Shown here: positions 26,284-35,575 of the stretch, one piece after another
Position numbering within the stretch: the first letter of the stretch is position 1
Layout: every line of letters begins with the position of its first letter
DNA from: Thermococcaceae archaeon
GTDB taxonomy: Archaea; Methanobacteriota_B; Thermococci; Thermococcales; Thermococcaceae
Length of the DNA stretch: 64,000 nt
Reading direction: 5' to 3'
NCBI GenBank assembly: GCA_030156945.1
Contig: JASGLT010000001.1
Span: 1 to 64,000 of the forward strand
Made by a program: the position numbers and the translations under genes
Notes under the pieces: generated by a model
What the model was told of the DNA's origin: nothing
What the model saw: only the letters and a program-made list of their open reading frames with translations
Databases searched by the model: none

Positions 26284-27990
26284 ATGGAAATCCTCAGGCA
26301 CGAAGGGCCGGGAAGACTGGGCCGGGTTAGGTTAGGTGATTACTCCTTCAGAACCCCCGCACTTGCAGGGGTAGACTTCACATTATCTCCCTTCAACTCC
26401 TTCTTCCACCCCAAAGAGCCTGGAGAATACGACTTCAACCTTGCCCCATCAATACCTCTCGGGTTCTACACGCCCGATGAGGTAATCCAGAAGGCCCTCG
26501 GAAGGCTCTGGAGCGTCAAACACGAGGACTTCAACGCCTTCTACCTTCCTGCCCTGAGAAGAACGGAGTACCTCGAGGAGTTCTTCAAGATTATAGAGAG
26601 ATACAACTTCGATGCCGTCTACCTCGGCAACTCGAAGATTCTGATCAAGGAGTACCGCTACTTCGTGAGGATTCTAAGGGAACTCCGCGAGAGGTTCCCG
26701 AACATAATGATTATAGCCGACCTTGAGCCGTTCTTCTACCCGCTGGCGGTTTATCTGGGCGTTGATGCCTTCGATACCCGCTCGCTCAAGCTCTACGACT
26801 TCGAGGGTAAGGGATTCACCCAGTTCTCTCCCTTCCTGTGGAGCAACGAGCCCAACTCCCTCGACTTCGCCCGTGAGGTTATACTGCTCGTGAGGAAGGC
26901 CCTTGAAGAGGGCAAGCTGAGGTATCTAGTAGAAAACTTCTTCCCAACCCAGTACAACGCTGGAATTCTGAGAATAGCAGACCTTGAGCACCCAGATTAC
27001 CTTGAGAAGTACACACCCATCCAGAAGGAGACGGTATACTTCATCAGCGACGCATCCATAAGGAGGCCCGAGGTTAAAAGGTGGCACAAGCGCGTGCTTG
27101 AGCGCTTCACACCGCCCAAGAACGTTGAAATCCTCCTGCTCTTCCCGTGCTCCGCTAAGAAGCCCTACTCCTTCTCAAGGAGCCACACCCTTTACAGAAG
27201 GGCCGTGAAAGAGGCCCTCGGTTCGGGAACCTCAAAGGTTCACGAGCTTATCTTAACCTCCCCCTTTGGCGTCGTCCCGAGGGAGTGGGAGTGGTTAGCT
27301 AAGTACGACATAGTGGTTACCGGCCACTGGGGCGAGGAGGAGATAAAGCCGGCGGCAGAACTCCTCGCCAAGACGCTCGAGAAGTACCCGGAGGACATCC
27401 CAATCATAGCTCACCTCGACGAGGCCTACGTTGAGATAGCAAAGCTTGCTTCCGAGCTCTCTGGAAGGGAGATAATCTTCACAGACGTCAAAAACGGGAC
27501 GACGAGCCACGAAAGCCTTCGCTCACTTACTGAGACGCTGAGGGAGTTCCAGATTGAGGGAACAAAGGAGGACAGGACTTACCGCTACTTCGAGAACATT
27601 AGGAAGGTCTTTGACTTCTACTTCGGCATCGGCGCTGGGGAGGCCGTTCTTCCTGAGAACGGACAGGTTAAGGGCTCAAAGATGCTCCGCATCTTCGTTG
27701 AGGGCCAGCAGACCGGAACTTTCACCGACGGGGTAATAAGCGTAACTCCCTACGGAATGCAGAGGATATACGATGCAGTTAAGAGCTACTGGGTGAAGAT
27801 AGACTTTGAGCTCCGCGGTGACGTCTTCGCAGTTGGTGTTGAAGAGGCCGACCCGAGGATAAGGCCCGATGACATAGTCGGCATAGTTAGGGACGAAAAG
27901 GTAGTAGGCGTTGGAAAAGCAGTCCTGAGCGGTGAAGAGATGGTAAAAGCCAGGAAGGGCGTGGCGGTCAAGGTTAGGAAGAGGGCATGA
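26284..27990 (+). CDS. arcS: Archaeosine synthase subunit ArcS
   Basis: 568 residues. ArcS acts on preQ0 at position 15 of archaeal tRNA (D-loop) to give archaeosine; in Thermococcus it adds lysine to preQ0 and works with a radical SAM partner. The diagnostic motif PC-x3-KPY-x2-S-x2-H is present as PCSAKKPYSFSRSH (Pro288-His301). The C-terminal 80 residues (GVISVTPYGMQRI, VGVEEADPRIRPDDIVGIV) form a PUA RNA-binding domain. The radical SAM partner is not in this window. Confidence 0.92.
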   Translation: MEILRHEGPGRLGRVRLGDYSFRTPALAGVDFTLSPFNSFFHPKEPGEYDFNLAPSIPLGFYTPDEVIQKALGRLWSVKHEDFNAFYLPALRRTEYLEEFFKIIERYNFDAVYLGNSKILIKEYRYFVRILRELRERFPNIMIIADLEPFFYPLAVYLGVDAFDTRSLKLYDFEGKGFTQFSPFLWSNEPNSLDFAREVILLVRKALEEGKLRYLVENFFPTQYNAGILRIADLEHPDYLEKYTPIQKETVYFISDASIRRPEVKRWHKRVLERFTPPKNVEILLLFPCSAKKPYSFSRSHTLYRRAVKEALGSGTSKVHELILTSPFGVVPREWEWLAKYDIVVTGHWGEEEIKPAAELLAKTLEKYPEDIPIIAHLDEAYVEIAKLASELSGREIIFTDVKNGTTSHESLRSLTETLREFQIEGTKEDRTYRYFENIRKVFDFYFGIGAGEAVLPENGQVKGSKMLRIFVEGQQTGTFTDGVISVTPYGMQRIYDAVKSYWVKIDFELRGDVFAVGVEEADPRIRPDDIVGIVRDEKVVGVGKAVLSGEEMVKARKGVAVKVRKRA

Positions 27991-28450
27991 CCTCTTCAAG
28001 TCTCTTTATTGGGGAGTAAAATCCCTTCTTGATCATCTCGTGCAGGATGCCGTTTGCGTCCTCCAGCTCAATGACCCCTTTTCTAACGCCAAGTACGAGG
28101 ACTCCAATGGTGCCAGAGACCTTAACACTGAGCAGCCTAGCTTTCTTTCTCGCGTCGTAGTCATCGCTGAGCAGAATTCCACCCCTAAACTTTGCGACGG
28201 CTATGCAGGATGCCTCTCCTTTTCCGAGACTTTGATTGAGCAGGGTGTAGAGCTCCCTTTCCTCCTCGGTAAGCTCGATGACTTTTGGTGGAATTTCGAG
28301 GTTTGGGTACTTCCCTCGTTTTATTCCAACCTCGAATTCTTCCATCACTTGAACCGTTGTGACGCCGTTATCACCTAAAATCGCCTTCAGAAGGGTGAGA
28401 TGTCCTGTTTTGGCAAAGTTCGAAATAACTGTAGTGTCCACTACAAACAC
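27974..28450 (-). CDS. PIN-domain toxin, DUF3368 type
   Basis: 158 residues. VVDTTVISNFAKTGHLTLLKAILG, KGEASCIAVAKFRGGILLSDDYDARKKA and TIGVLVLGVRKGVI are typical of DUF3368 PIN proteins. It is preceded by a UPF0175 gene that it overlaps by 10 bases, the standard pairing. Its 3' end runs 17 bases into the convergent arcS. Confidence 0.9.
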   Translation of the reverse strand: MFVVDTTVISNFAKTGHLTLLKAILGDNGVTTVQVMEEFEVGIKRGKYPNLEIPPKVIELTEEERELYTLLNQSLGKGEASCIAVAKFRGGILLSDDYDARKKARLLSVKVSGTIGVLVLGVRKGVIELEDANGILHEMIKKGFYSPIKRLEEVMPSS

Positions 28451-28713
28451 TCTATCGCCTCCACTTCGGAAGCAATGTCATCTCTGTCCGGCGTTCTTAT
28501 GGGAATCCCCCTGCGCTTGAACTCTTCAATGACTTCCTCCCTGGTAACTCCAAGGACTTCTGCAGCTTTTCCGAGGCTTATTAGCCCATCGAGGTATGCA
28601 GAAATCACGATCTCCATGAAGAGCTCCCTGTCTTGTTTTATCAAGGATAAGGCCCTCTTTGGCATGAGCTGGGCAACTTTCTCAAACTCCCTCAGTATCC
28701 AGGCCTCTTCCAT
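28441..28713 (-). CDS. UPF0175 family antitoxin
   Basis: 90 residues. The C-terminal half GLISLGKAAEVLGVTREEVIEEFKRRGIPI is the UPF0175 helix-turn-helix. ATG 28713 follows GGGGAGGAG, so it is preferred to an ATG at 28725. It forms the antitoxin gene of the DUF3368 PIN pair. Confidence 0.88.
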   Translation of the reverse strand: MEEAWILREFEKVAQLMPKRALSLIKQDRELFMEIVISAYLDGLISLGKAAEVLGVTREEVIEEFKRRGIPIRTPDRDDIASEVEAIECL

Positions 28714-28793
28714 ACTCCTCCCCAATCTATGTGGGGACAGATGAACTTAAGCGTTGCGCAATATCTAAAAATCCCACTTGCGTGTTTTCCAAC

Positions 28794-29093
28794 ATGCCCA
28801 AGCACTTCAAGCGCGGAGTGAAGAGGGAGCACCACTTTCTCAAGGGCCTTGAGAAGCCGCTGGAGGAGATAGCCAGAATCCCTGGAGTGAAGAAGGTAAT
28901 TCCAGGCAGGATATACGCGAGCGACTCCAGAGGTTTCGAGATAAAGGTCACGCGGGAGACCCAGACAGGTTTAAAGCTCGTCGCCAAGAGCGATGGAAGC
29001 GTTCAGGAGGTCTTCCTGGTCGTTGATAAAGCCGACAGGGAGAGGGTTTGGAGGGGGATAGAAACGCTGGCTGAGGAATGGGAAAAGAGTTAA
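28794..29093 (+). CDS. DUF2103-like archaeal protein
   Basis: 99 residues, basic (MPKHFKRGVKREHHFLKGLE) with GVKKVIPGRIYASDSRGFEIKVTRET in the middle. It resembles the archaeal DUF2103 proteins, sometimes described as metal-binding. The frame opens 21 codons earlier, but ATG 28794 is the natural start. Function unknown. Confidence 0.65.
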   Translation: MPKHFKRGVKREHHFLKGLEKPLEEIARIPGVKKVIPGRIYASDSRGFEIKVTRETQTGLKLVAKSDGSVQEVFLVVDKADRERVWRGIETLAEEWEKS

Positions 29094-29131
29094 ATCATGC
29101 CTGCCGTACTTTACTCGGAGTGTTGGGGAAA

Positions 29132-29524
29132 ATGAGGGAAGAATCAAAGTTGCTCTGGGAGCAGGCGCTGGAGGATTTAAAAACTGCGGAAGCTCTCATT
29201 ACGGTCAAGAGATACTATGCCAGTGTGTTCTTCTCCCAGCAGGCGGCCGAGAAAGCGCTGAAGGCCCTTTACATAGAACTCAAGCGCGAGTTTCCTCCAA
29301 AGACCCACAGCCTTCTACGCCTATCCAACGAACTGGGCATAGAGGACGACGAGGTAATAGATGCGGTGCTCGACCTGAATCCAGAGTATATAGTGACAAG
29401 ATATCCTGATGCCGCCAACGAAGTCCCCGCGAGGATATACAACGAGAGAATGGCCGTTTCCCATCTCGAAAAGGCTAAGAAGGTGATAGAGTTTTGCAGG
29501 AGAAGGATTGGAGAGGAAAGTTAG
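29132..29524 (+). CDS. HEPN-domain toxin, full length
   Basis: 130 residues. LLWEQALEDLKTAEALITV, YYASVFFSQQAAEKALKALYIEL and THSLLRLSNELGI are the HEPN helices; EYIVTRYPDAANEVPARIYNE holds the Arg-Tyr-Pro segment of MNT-associated HEPN RNases, absent in the short copy at 5002-5250. It is one base ahead of the partner nucleotidyltransferase. Confidence 0.92.
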   Translation: MREESKLLWEQALEDLKTAEALITVKRYYASVFFSQQAAEKALKALYIELKREFPPKTHSLLRLSNELGIEDDEVIDAVLDLNPEYIVTRYPDAANEVPARIYNERMAVSHLEKAKKVIEFCRRRIGEES

Positions 29525-29808
29525 TGAATGCAATAAGGACTCGTTATCCAGATGCGAGGATAATACTCTTTGGCTCCAGGGTTAGGGGCGACTATCTCAG
29601 GGAAAGCGACTACGACATAATAGTTGTCTCAAGCTCCTTTAAGGGAAAGCAATTCACGGAGAGGTCGAGCGAGGTTTTGAAATTGCTCTGGAAAGCAGGC
29701 CTCAGGGGCGACTTTGAGGTTCTCTGCTACACGCCAGAGGAGTTTGAAAGGAAGAGGAAACACCTCGGAATAGTCAGGGAGGCTCTGAAAGAAGGAATTG
29801 TGCTTTGA
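29524..29808 (+). CDS. MNT-type minimal nucleotidyltransferase antitoxin
   Basis: 94 residues from a GTG at 29524 that shares a base with the HEPN stop; GGAGAGG lies nine bases ahead. IILFGSRVRGDYLRESDYDIIVV is the nucleotidyltransferase signature. It is expected to AMPylate and neutralise the HEPN protein. A longer TTG start at 29494 is possible but lies inside the HEPN gene. Confidence 0.9.
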   Translation: MNAIRTRYPDARIILFGSRVRGDYLRESDYDIIVVSSSFKGKQFTERSSEVLKLLWKAGLRGDFEVLCYTPEEFERKRKHLGIVREALKEGIVL

Positions 29809-29927
29809 GCTTTATTTTAAAACATTGGAGCTTTATCTTCAAGAAGTAACCTCTTTGGGCTACGTCTCTGAGATTACCCCTACATATCGGGTTTTACGTT
29901 ACAACTACAAAAACTGTGGGGGCACAA

Positions 29928-30074
29928 ATGGTTTCCATAAAGCAAGCTCTTAGTCAGGATCATCCTGATTAGCGGGTTTTGGAGTTGTTTGGATACTCCC
30001 TTGTCATCGTATGGCCGAAGAAGACCGACGTGAATCTGATTGAAACGATGGAGAGAAAATTCAGGAAGAACTGA
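29928..30074 (+). pseudogene. Small ORF interrupted by one amber codon
   Basis: ATG 29928, preceded by GTGGGGGC, opens a frame of 48 codons whose only defect is a TAG at 29970-29972 (codon 15). Before it reads MVSIKQALSQDHPD and after it RVLELFGYSLVIVWPKKTDV with a basic end KFRKN before TGA 30072. The continuing frame and ribosome site suggest a recently broken small gene. I do not recognise the family. Confidence 0.4.
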
Positions 30075-30344
30075 TTATTCCTCAAACTCAAGGACAAGCC
30101 AATGCCTTCCAATCAAGAATGAGACCTTGTTTTTCCCGTAAACAACTCTCTTGGCGTGAGGTTTCAGTTCTTCAACAATCTCTTCCTTCTTCCCCCTGAA
30201 GGTGACCTTCAGAGGAAGCTCCCGAACCATGAGGGCGTTGCCCTTGAGGAGATAGTACTCCCTCCATGGCCCAACGAGGCGGAAGTTGTGTTTTGAGAGT
30301 ATCCTTAGAACTTCTGAGGGAAAGATGCTCGTGAGCTTTAGCAT
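30075..30344 (-). CDS. Conserved hypothetical protein, 89 residues
   Basis: Begins MLKLTSIFPSEVLRILSKHNF and contains several strands (YYLLKGNALMVRELPLKVTF, VSFLIGRHWLVLEFEE). No family recognised. The start inside the longer frame avoids a low-complexity N terminus. Stop directly abuts the end of the amber-interrupted ORF on the other strand. Confidence 0.65.
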   Translation of the reverse strand: MLKLTSIFPSEVLRILSKHNFRLVGPWREYYLLKGNALMVRELPLKVTFRGKKEEIVEELKPHAKRVVYGKNKVSFLIGRHWLVLEFEE

Positions 30345-30399
30345 TTTTCCACACCCATCCTCAGTGCAGATTAGAACTAAGGACAAATTTACCGCTGTT

Positions 30400-31035
30400 T
30401 CAAATATCCCTCTTCCCTTCGAAGAACTCGATCAGCTCCTCGTCGCTTATCTCATCGTCGACCTCTGTATAGCCAAGCTCCCTCTTCTGGAGGTCTATGA
30501 GGCCCGGCGTCAGGAGGAGCTTTCCGTCCAGCTTCGGCACCGCGTAGTGTAGCGTTATCTCGCTGAACTCGTCGAGCTTTATCGTGGGGTGCTCCTCGTA
30601 CTCGATTTCCTCCAGCCGTTTGCCCTCGGCTATGAGCTTTGCCACTATGGCAGAGCCGTCTATGGAGAACTGGACGCTCCCGATGTGCCTGGCCTTCACC
30701 CCTTCCATCTTCTCGGTTATGAACTTCTTGGTCTTGCCCGTGAACTCTATGTCACCAAGGATTCCGCCGACGACTATGAGGGTGTCCTCCTGGATGTCCT
30801 CGGGCTTGAGCTCCTCCTCAGCGAAGGGGTCGAGGACTATCAGCTTTGAGCGGTCGAAGGGAAACTCCGTTACGCTCTGAGGGATGACGCCGCCGAGTTT
30901 TGCAAGTTCCCCCCTCTCGTGCTCCTCAACGTTGGTGAAAATGAGCTTGTCCCCCCACCACTCGCTCGCGTGTCTGTACTCAAGGAGCACCCAGTCGCGC
31001 AGTTCTTCGAGGTGTTCGATTATTAGGTACGGCAT
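30400..31035 (-). CDS. SPOUT methyltransferase, Sfm1/DUF431 family
   Basis: 211 residues. It matches yeast Sfm1 (which methylates an arginine of ribosomal protein S3) from end to end by pattern: YLIIEHLEELRDWVLLEYRH at the N terminus, LIVLDPFAEEELKPED, VVGGILGDIEFTGKTK and LTPGLIDLQKRELG near the C terminus. A role in modifying a translation component is inferred. ATG 31035 follows GGGTGAG. Confidence 0.85.
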   Translation of the reverse strand: MPYLIIEHLEELRDWVLLEYRHASEWWGDKLIFTNVEEHERGELAKLGGVIPQSVTEFPFDRSKLIVLDPFAEEELKPEDIQEDTLIVVGGILGDIEFTGKTKKFITEKMEGVKARHIGSVQFSIDGSAIVAKLIAEGKRLEEIEYEEHPTIKLDEFSEITLHYAVPKLDGKLLLTPGLIDLQKRELGYTEVDDEISDEELIEFFEGKRDI

Positions 31036-31166
31036 TTTCTCACCCATGAAGCCTTAGCCCGAGCTTTAAAAAGCCTGTCGTCCGAGGGAGTTTAGAGGCT
31101 CCAACCCCAAATGGGAAGTGCAAATGTTCACTTATAACTCCCAAAAGAGCCCCGCCTGGAACCGGG

Positions 31167-31180
31167 GGTAAAACTTTTAA
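31167..31180 (+). promoter_or_regulatory. Promoter of tRNA-Gly
   Basis: GTAAAACTTTTAAA is a BRE/TATA match about 40 bases before the mature tRNA end. Confidence 0.65.
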
Positions 31181-31215
31181 AGAAGGGGGCAGTCATATAC
31201 CACGGGCTGGACACT

Positions 31216-31293
31216 GCGGTGGTAGTCTAGCCTGGTCTAGGACACCGGCCTCCCAAGCCGGTAACCCGGGTTCAAATCCCGGCCACCGCACCA
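31216..31293 (+). tRNA. tRNA-Gly (CCC)
   Basis: GCGGTGG acceptor strand, T-loop GGTTCAAATCC, 3' CCACCGC-A and encoded CCA. Anticodon loop CTCCCAA gives CCC. No intron. Confidence 0.96.
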
Positions 31294-31325
31294 AAACCCT
31301 TCTTAAAACAATTAAAAGTGAGGGT

Positions 31326-31751
31326 TCACTTTAATTTCTCCAGGATTATCGCCGGACACACCTTTGTGACGCCCTCGATCTTCCCGATTTTGTTGGAAAT
31401 TATGTCGGACAAGTCCTCGCCATCCCTTGCCCATATCTCCGCCATTATCATGTGGTCTCCGCTTGAAAGGTAGAGGCTTCTCACGAAGTCGAACTCCTTT
31501 AGTTTGTAAGCCACTTCAAAGATCTTCTCTGGAAGGGTGTCAACTCCGGTCAGGCTCACGAGGTTGTAACCGAGTTTTGCCGGATCAACCACAACGGTGT
31601 ACTGCTTGATGACTCCAGCCTCTTCAAGGGCCTTGACCCTCTTTCTCACCGCAGTTTCACTGATGCCGAGCACCTTGGCTATCTCAGTGAAGGGTGTGCG
31701 CGCGTCCTTGGTGAGCATGTCCAGGATTATCTTATCCCTCTCGTCAATCAT
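31326..31751 (-). CDS. lrpA: Lrp/AsnC-family regulator LrpA
   Basis: 141 residues, the same length as and very close in pattern to Pyrococcus furiosus Lrp[21 protein letters not shown], the helix-turn-helix [26 protein letters not shown], then the RAM domain with [15 protein letters not shown] and [19 protein letters not shown]. furiosus LrpA represses its own promoter. It may respond to amino acids. Confidence 0.92.
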   Translation of the reverse strand: MIDERDKIILDMLTKDARTPFTEIAKVLGISETAVRKRVKALEEAGVIKQYTVVVDPAKLGYNLVSLTGVDTLPEKIFEVAYKLKEFDFVRSLYLSSGDHMIMAEIWARDGEDLSDIISNKIGKIEGVTKVCPAIILEKLK

Positions 31752-31817
31752 TTTTTCACCTCACTCTCCTTTAAACACACCATCTATATTAAGTTTTTGA
31801 ACTTATCGGTTTCAAGA

Positions 31818-33071
31818 CTAAACCTTTAGCTTCAACTTTGTCACTACCTCAACGTGGGGTGTGTGGGGGAACATGTCAAGCCCCCTGATGCTCTCAACCT
31901 TGTAAGCCTCCCTCAAACTACCCAGGTTTTCTGCCAGAGTCTTTGGATTGCAGGAGACGTAAACTATTGTCTCAGGTCTGTCCCTCAGAAGCCTCTTTAT
32001 GAGCTTCGGATGAAGGCCAGCCCGTGGAGGGTCAAGCACCACAGTGTCGTAGGAGGAAAGACTCTCAACCTCCCTGTCCGAGCCCACCCTAAACTTAGCC
32101 TCAACACCGTTTAGCTCTGCAGTTTTAGTCGCCATCTCAACTGCAAACGGGTTTATTTCAATGCCCTCAACCCTCATCCCCTTCCTGGCCAGATAAATCC
32201 CAAAGGTCCCCACGCCAGAGTAAAGGTCCAAAACTTTTTCTCCCTCAACGGCATTGGCAACCTCCTTCAGCAGATTCACCGCTTGGTAGCTGTTTGTCTG
32301 GAAGAAGGAATTCGGATGGATGAGGTAAGTAACCCCCTCCAGCTTCTCCCGGATGAATTCCCCTTTCCAGAACCTCTCAACCTCCCCGTAGGATACGTCA
32401 CTCTGAGTCCTGTTAACGCTCCAGTAAATGGAATTCGCGTAGTCAAAATAGCCAACCACCTCCTCGGAAAGAACGCCCTCTGATGTCACCAGGTTCACCA
32501 TCAGCTCCCCAGTAAACTTGCCCTCCCGGATGACAATATACCTCAGGAAACCCGAGTTCTCCTTTATGTTGTAGAGACTGGGCCTGTGGTCCTCTATGAA
32601 CTCCCTTAAAGAACCAAGAACCCTCCTGCTCGCTTCCCCAAAAACCGGGCATTCCTCGATATCAACCACGTCCCACCAGGTTCCAATCCTCCTGAAGCCT
32701 ATCCCCGAAGTGGACACCACAACGTCTATCCTGTTCCTGTGGCCGTATATGACGGGGGAGGGGAGGACTTCAGCCTCAATCCCCAGTAGTTCGAAGAGCT
32801 TCCGGGCCTTAAAGGCGAGTTGTTCACGATAGGGGAGGTGCTGGAGGAGACATCCCCCACAGGCCCCAAAGTACGGACATTTCGGAGCCTCGCGAACCCC
32901 AGAAGCTTCAACAACCTCAAAGTCCGTTGCTATGAGGAGTTTTTTCTTCCTCCTCCACCTTCTAACGACCACTACATCACCTGGAGCCGTGAACGGGACC
33001 AGTAACTCCCTCCTTCCCGCACGAAGAATCCCCATGCCGTTCTCACTCAAGCCCTCAATGACCCCTCTCAT
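31818..33071 (-). CDS. TrmA/RumA-type RNA (uracil-5-)-methyltransferase
   Basis: 417 residues. An N-terminal TRAM domain (about 1-55) is followed by a [4Fe-4S] site (CPYFGACGGCLLQH plus CPVF) and the SAM methyltransferase with VLDLYSGVGTFGIYLA, VLDPPRAGLHPKL and the catalytic Cys in VYVSCNP. Thermococcales carry one such enzyme for tRNA U54 and related ones for 23S rRNA; which this is cannot be decided here. ATG 33071 begins the TRAM strand. Confidence 0.9.
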   Translation of the reverse strand: MRGVIEGLSENGMGILRAGRRELLVPFTAPGDVVVVRRWRRKKKLLIATDFEVVEASGVREAPKCPYFGACGGCLLQHLPYREQLAFKARKLFELLGIEAEVLPSPVIYGHRNRIDVVVSTSGIGFRRIGTWWDVVDIEECPVFGEASRRVLGSLREFIEDHRPSLYNIKENSGFLRYIVIREGKFTGELMVNLVTSEGVLSEEVVGYFDYANSIYWSVNRTQSDVSYGEVERFWKGEFIREKLEGVTYLIHPNSFFQTNSYQAVNLLKEVANAVEGEKVLDLYSGVGTFGIYLARKGMRVEGIEINPFAVEMATKTAELNGVEAKFRVGSDREVESLSSYDTVVLDPPRAGLHPKLIKRLLRDRPETIVYVSCNPKTLAENLGSLREAYKVESIRGLDMFPHTPHVEVVTKLKLKV

Positions 33072-33181
33072 GGGATAGGCCTCAGGAGAGGCCAATAAAA
33101 AGGTTTTGAATTTCTATCCCTAGGAATACCAAAGGGAAAGTTTATTAGAACCAACCACGTATTACTATTGGGGTAACTCCT

Positions 33182-33397
33182 ATGTATAGGGCCCGTAAGG
33201 AGGCTGTTTATAGGTTAGTGGCCACCAAAAAAAGGGCAGTTGCCCTCCATAAATTAAGCTCAGAGCTTGAAACTCCCGCCCCGGAGGTTCTAAAGACCCT
33301 CAGGGAGCTCGAATCTGACGGCCTCGTAGAGGTATTCTACGGGAAAGGCAAGGCTTCAATAATGGTCAGGGCAAAGACGCTCGAAGATTATCTGTGA
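33182..33397 (+). CDS. Small winged-helix protein
   Basis: 71 residues: YRLVATKKRAVALHKLSSEL, ETPAPEVLKTLRELESDGLVEVFYGKG and a short wing. A stand-alone DNA-binding domain. It lies 14 bases ahead of the MinD-like gene and is probably co-transcribed with it. Confidence 0.8.
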   Translation: MYRARKEAVYRLVATKKRAVALHKLSSELETPAPEVLKTLRELESDGLVEVFYGKGKASIMVRAKTLEDYL

Positions 33398-33404
33398 GGA
33401 GGAT

Positions 33405-34241
33405 GTGAAGGTTGGTTGCCATTGTAGTGACCGGGAGGGGGGTGCTGGAAAGACCACCATGACGAGCAACCTTAGTGCTTATTTTTCCAAGCTCGGCTAC
33501 AGGGTTCTGGCCGTGGACGGGGACCTTTACCTCCCAAAACTGGCCTTTCACTTCGGAATCGACAACCCAGCTTACAACATACACACCCTTCTAAAAAACC
33601 CCGAAATGAGAACAACTGATGCAATATACCACGACCAAAAAACGGGGGTTGACATACTCCCCGGGAGTCCGAGCATATACGACATCCTTGACGTAGATCC
33701 AAAAAGAATGAGGGCCGTTGTGAGGGAGATTCTTCCAAGGTACAACTTCACCGTGGTGGACTCGCCCGTGGGGATACCTTTCGACACGATTTCAACTTTC
33801 GTTTTGGCCAGCCATCAGCTGATAATAATCGAAATAGGCAGGTCCCCCATACACAGCACCTACAGGATGATAGAGAACGAAATCCTCAAGCTGCAGGCCC
33901 TTGGGGAGGCCTATGGGCTTCAGGTCGGGGTCATGATAAACAAGGTTCGGGAATCGGGGCAGAGACTCAACGACCTCGTCGATTTTATCGAGTACAGCAT
34001 CGACATCCCTGTTCTTGGAGTAGTGCCCTTCGACTACAAGGTTCCAGAAGCCAGCAACCACGGCATCCCAGTGGTTGCTTACGACCCCCGTGCAAAGGCC
34101 TCCAAGGCCATAGCATCTACTGGAGACAGGATGCTAGAGTGGATACTAGGCAGAAGGAAGGAGGGAACCCTGGAAAAAATTTACAAGAGAATAATGTCCC
34201 TATTCGGCAGAAAAAGAATCCCTGCGGGCAAAAAGTTCTGA
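33405..34241 (+). CDS. MinD/ParA-type ATPase with an apparent frameshift in the P-loop region
   Basis: 278 residues from GTG 33405 as the frame stands. From [16 protein letters not shown] on, it is a normal MinD-like ATPase ([33 protein letters not shown]). But the first 11 residues read [11 protein letters not shown], not a beta strand. In the adjacent frame, from TTG 33412, the same DNA reads [10 protein letters not shown], the expected strand and first half of the deviant Walker A. The switch is the six-G run at 33437-33442: seven G would join both parts. GGAGG at 33398 suits the TTG start. Either a sequence error or a real indel. Partner or cargo unknown. Confidence 0.8.
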   Translation: MKVGCHCSDREGGAGKTTMTSNLSAYFSKLGYRVLAVDGDLYLPKLAFHFGIDNPAYNIHTLLKNPEMRTTDAIYHDQKTGVDILPGSPSIYDILDVDPKRMRAVVREILPRYNFTVVDSPVGIPFDTISTFVLASHQLIIIEIGRSPIHSTYRMIENEILKLQALGEAYGLQVGVMINKVRESGQRLNDLVDFIEYSIDIPVLGVVPFDYKVPEASNHGIPVVAYDPRAKASKAIASTGDRMLEWILGRRKEGTLEKIYKRIMSLFGRKRIPAGKKF

Positions 34242-34757
34242 AACCCTTACGAGGGGAATGAAGCTATACTTCTCTCCAATATTTTGTTCAGCACCCTCCT
34301 CCCTGTCGACTACCACCATTATGGCCGCTATCTCGGCCCCAAGGCCTTCAAGGACTCCAGCGGCTTTTAGAACACTCCCACCCGTCGTAGTCACGTCCTC
34401 AACCAGAAGAACCCTCTCGCCGGGCCTTATCTCGCCCTCTATCTGGCTCCCGGTTCCGTGCCCCTTGGGCTTTTTCCTAACTATAACAAGCGGTTTTTCG
34501 GTTTCGAGGGAGAGGGCGGTTGCTATTGGAACGGCGCCGAGCTCTGGCCCTGCAACTCGGTCAAAGCATATTCCCCTCCTCCTGGCCTCTTCCGCCATCA
34601 TTCCCGCAATGAGTTTTAAGGCATGAGGGTTCGTGATGAGCTTCTTCACGTTTATGTAGTAGTCGCTCTCCTTTCCGGACGTGAGCACGAAGTGTCCGAA
34701 CAGTATAGCCCCCTCTTCGAAAAAAGCCCTTATCAACTCCTCTTTTTTCAAAGTCAT
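34200..34757 (-). CDS. pyrE: Orotate phosphoribosyltransferase
   Basis: 185 residues. It joins orotate to PRPP in pyrimidine synthesis. The PRPP motif [18 protein letters not shown] is intact, and [19 protein letters not shown] is the family N terminus. ATG 34757 is preceded by GAAGGGC; upstream TTG and GTG codons are in frame. Its 3' end overlaps the convergent MinD-like gene by 42 bases. Confidence 0.95.
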   Translation of the reverse strand: MTLKKEELIRAFFEEGAILFGHFVLTSGKESDYYINVKKLITNPHALKLIAGMMAEEARRRGICFDRVAGPELGAVPIATALSLETEKPLVIVRKKPKGHGTGSQIEGEIRPGERVLLVEDVTTTGGSVLKAAGVLEGLGAEIAAIMVVVDREEGAEQNIGEKYSFIPLVRVSELFARRDSFSAE

Positions 34758-34867
34758 CACCGTCAAGCCCTTCAGCGTTCTTTTTAAAAAAGTAGCGAAG
34801 GTGTTAAGAAAGTCCGATTATCGAAAACCTTAAATTACCACAATTGAAGGTTTGGAGGGGGAGACTA

Positions 34868-35575
34868 TTGATAGAAATTCTCATTGCACTCTACATAGCC
34901 GTGGCCCTCGGTGGAGGGGTTGCAATATTCCTCAAAACCAGGACATGGATTTCCCGCACAGAGCCCATTGTACCCATTGTCAGGACGAGGGACGCTTTTC
35001 TCTACGGCCTCCTGAGCATCATCCTGGCGGTGGTCGGAGAAGTGATTATAATGGGTTTTTCTTACCTTCTCGGATTCTCGATCTTCCTTGGACTTGCGGT
35101 AGGAGTGGGTTTCATCGAGGAGGGTGCAAAACTGCTCCCCTACGCAATCAATCAGAGGGATGCCCTCAAAGCCTGGGCCATGGCAACAAAAGCGGCCTTC
35201 TTCTTTGGCCTTCTCGAAACCCTCGCCCTCTTTCCAAACGTTTTCGCAATGCTTTTGAGAATCCCCGTCATAATGCTCCATGTCGCCCTGACAGCCATAG
35301 CCCTCCAGGGTTATCTTGAAGGCTCCCCCATCAAAAGTTACCTGAAGGCCTCCATACTCCATTCCCTGTACGATGCACCCATACTGCTCTTTATTGGCCA
35401 GAACTCCCTCGCAACTACGGCTGTTCTCCCAGGGGTTCTCTCCATCGCAGTGATATACCGGAGCGTGGATGAAGCATTCCACCTGGCCTATTCAAAGGCA
35501 AAGAAGGAAATCGAAGAGAGAAAACTCCTCGAATCCGGGAACTCAACCTCCTGGGACTCTACTTCTTTGCCTTAA
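34868..35575 (+). CDS. PrsW-family intramembrane protease
   Basis: 235 residues with about seven membrane segments. The three PrsW motifs are visible: [13 protein letters not shown] (EExxK), [12 protein letters not shown] (FxxxE) and HSLYDAP or the HVAL helix with a conserved His. Bacterial PrsW cleaves anti-sigma factors; the archaeal substrate is unknown. TTG 34868 is the preferred start since GGAGGGGGAG lies directly before it; a TTG at 34844 adds eight residues. Its 3' end overlaps the DNA ligase gene by 17 bases. Confidence 0.82.
   Translation: MIEILIALYIAVALGGGVAIFLKTRTWISRTEPIVPIVRTRDAFLYGLLSIILAVVGEVIIMGFSYLLGFSIFLGLAVGVGFIEEGAKLLPYAINQRDALKAWAMATKAAFFFGLLETLALFPNVFAMLLRIPVIMLHVALTAIALQGYLEGSPIKSYLKASILHSLYDAPILLFIGQNSLATTAVLPGVLSIAVIYRSVDEAFHLAYSKAKKEIEERKLLESGNSTSWDSTSLP

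Noticed and set aside
29970-29972. TAG as a pyrrolysine codon
   Set aside because: Thermococcales have no known pyrrolysine system and nothing here encodes one; a mutation is simpler.
33437-33442. Programmed frameshift in the MinD-like gene
   Set aside because: Not excluded, but the G6 run has no accompanying stimulatory structure I can see, and an indel or sequencing error is simpler.
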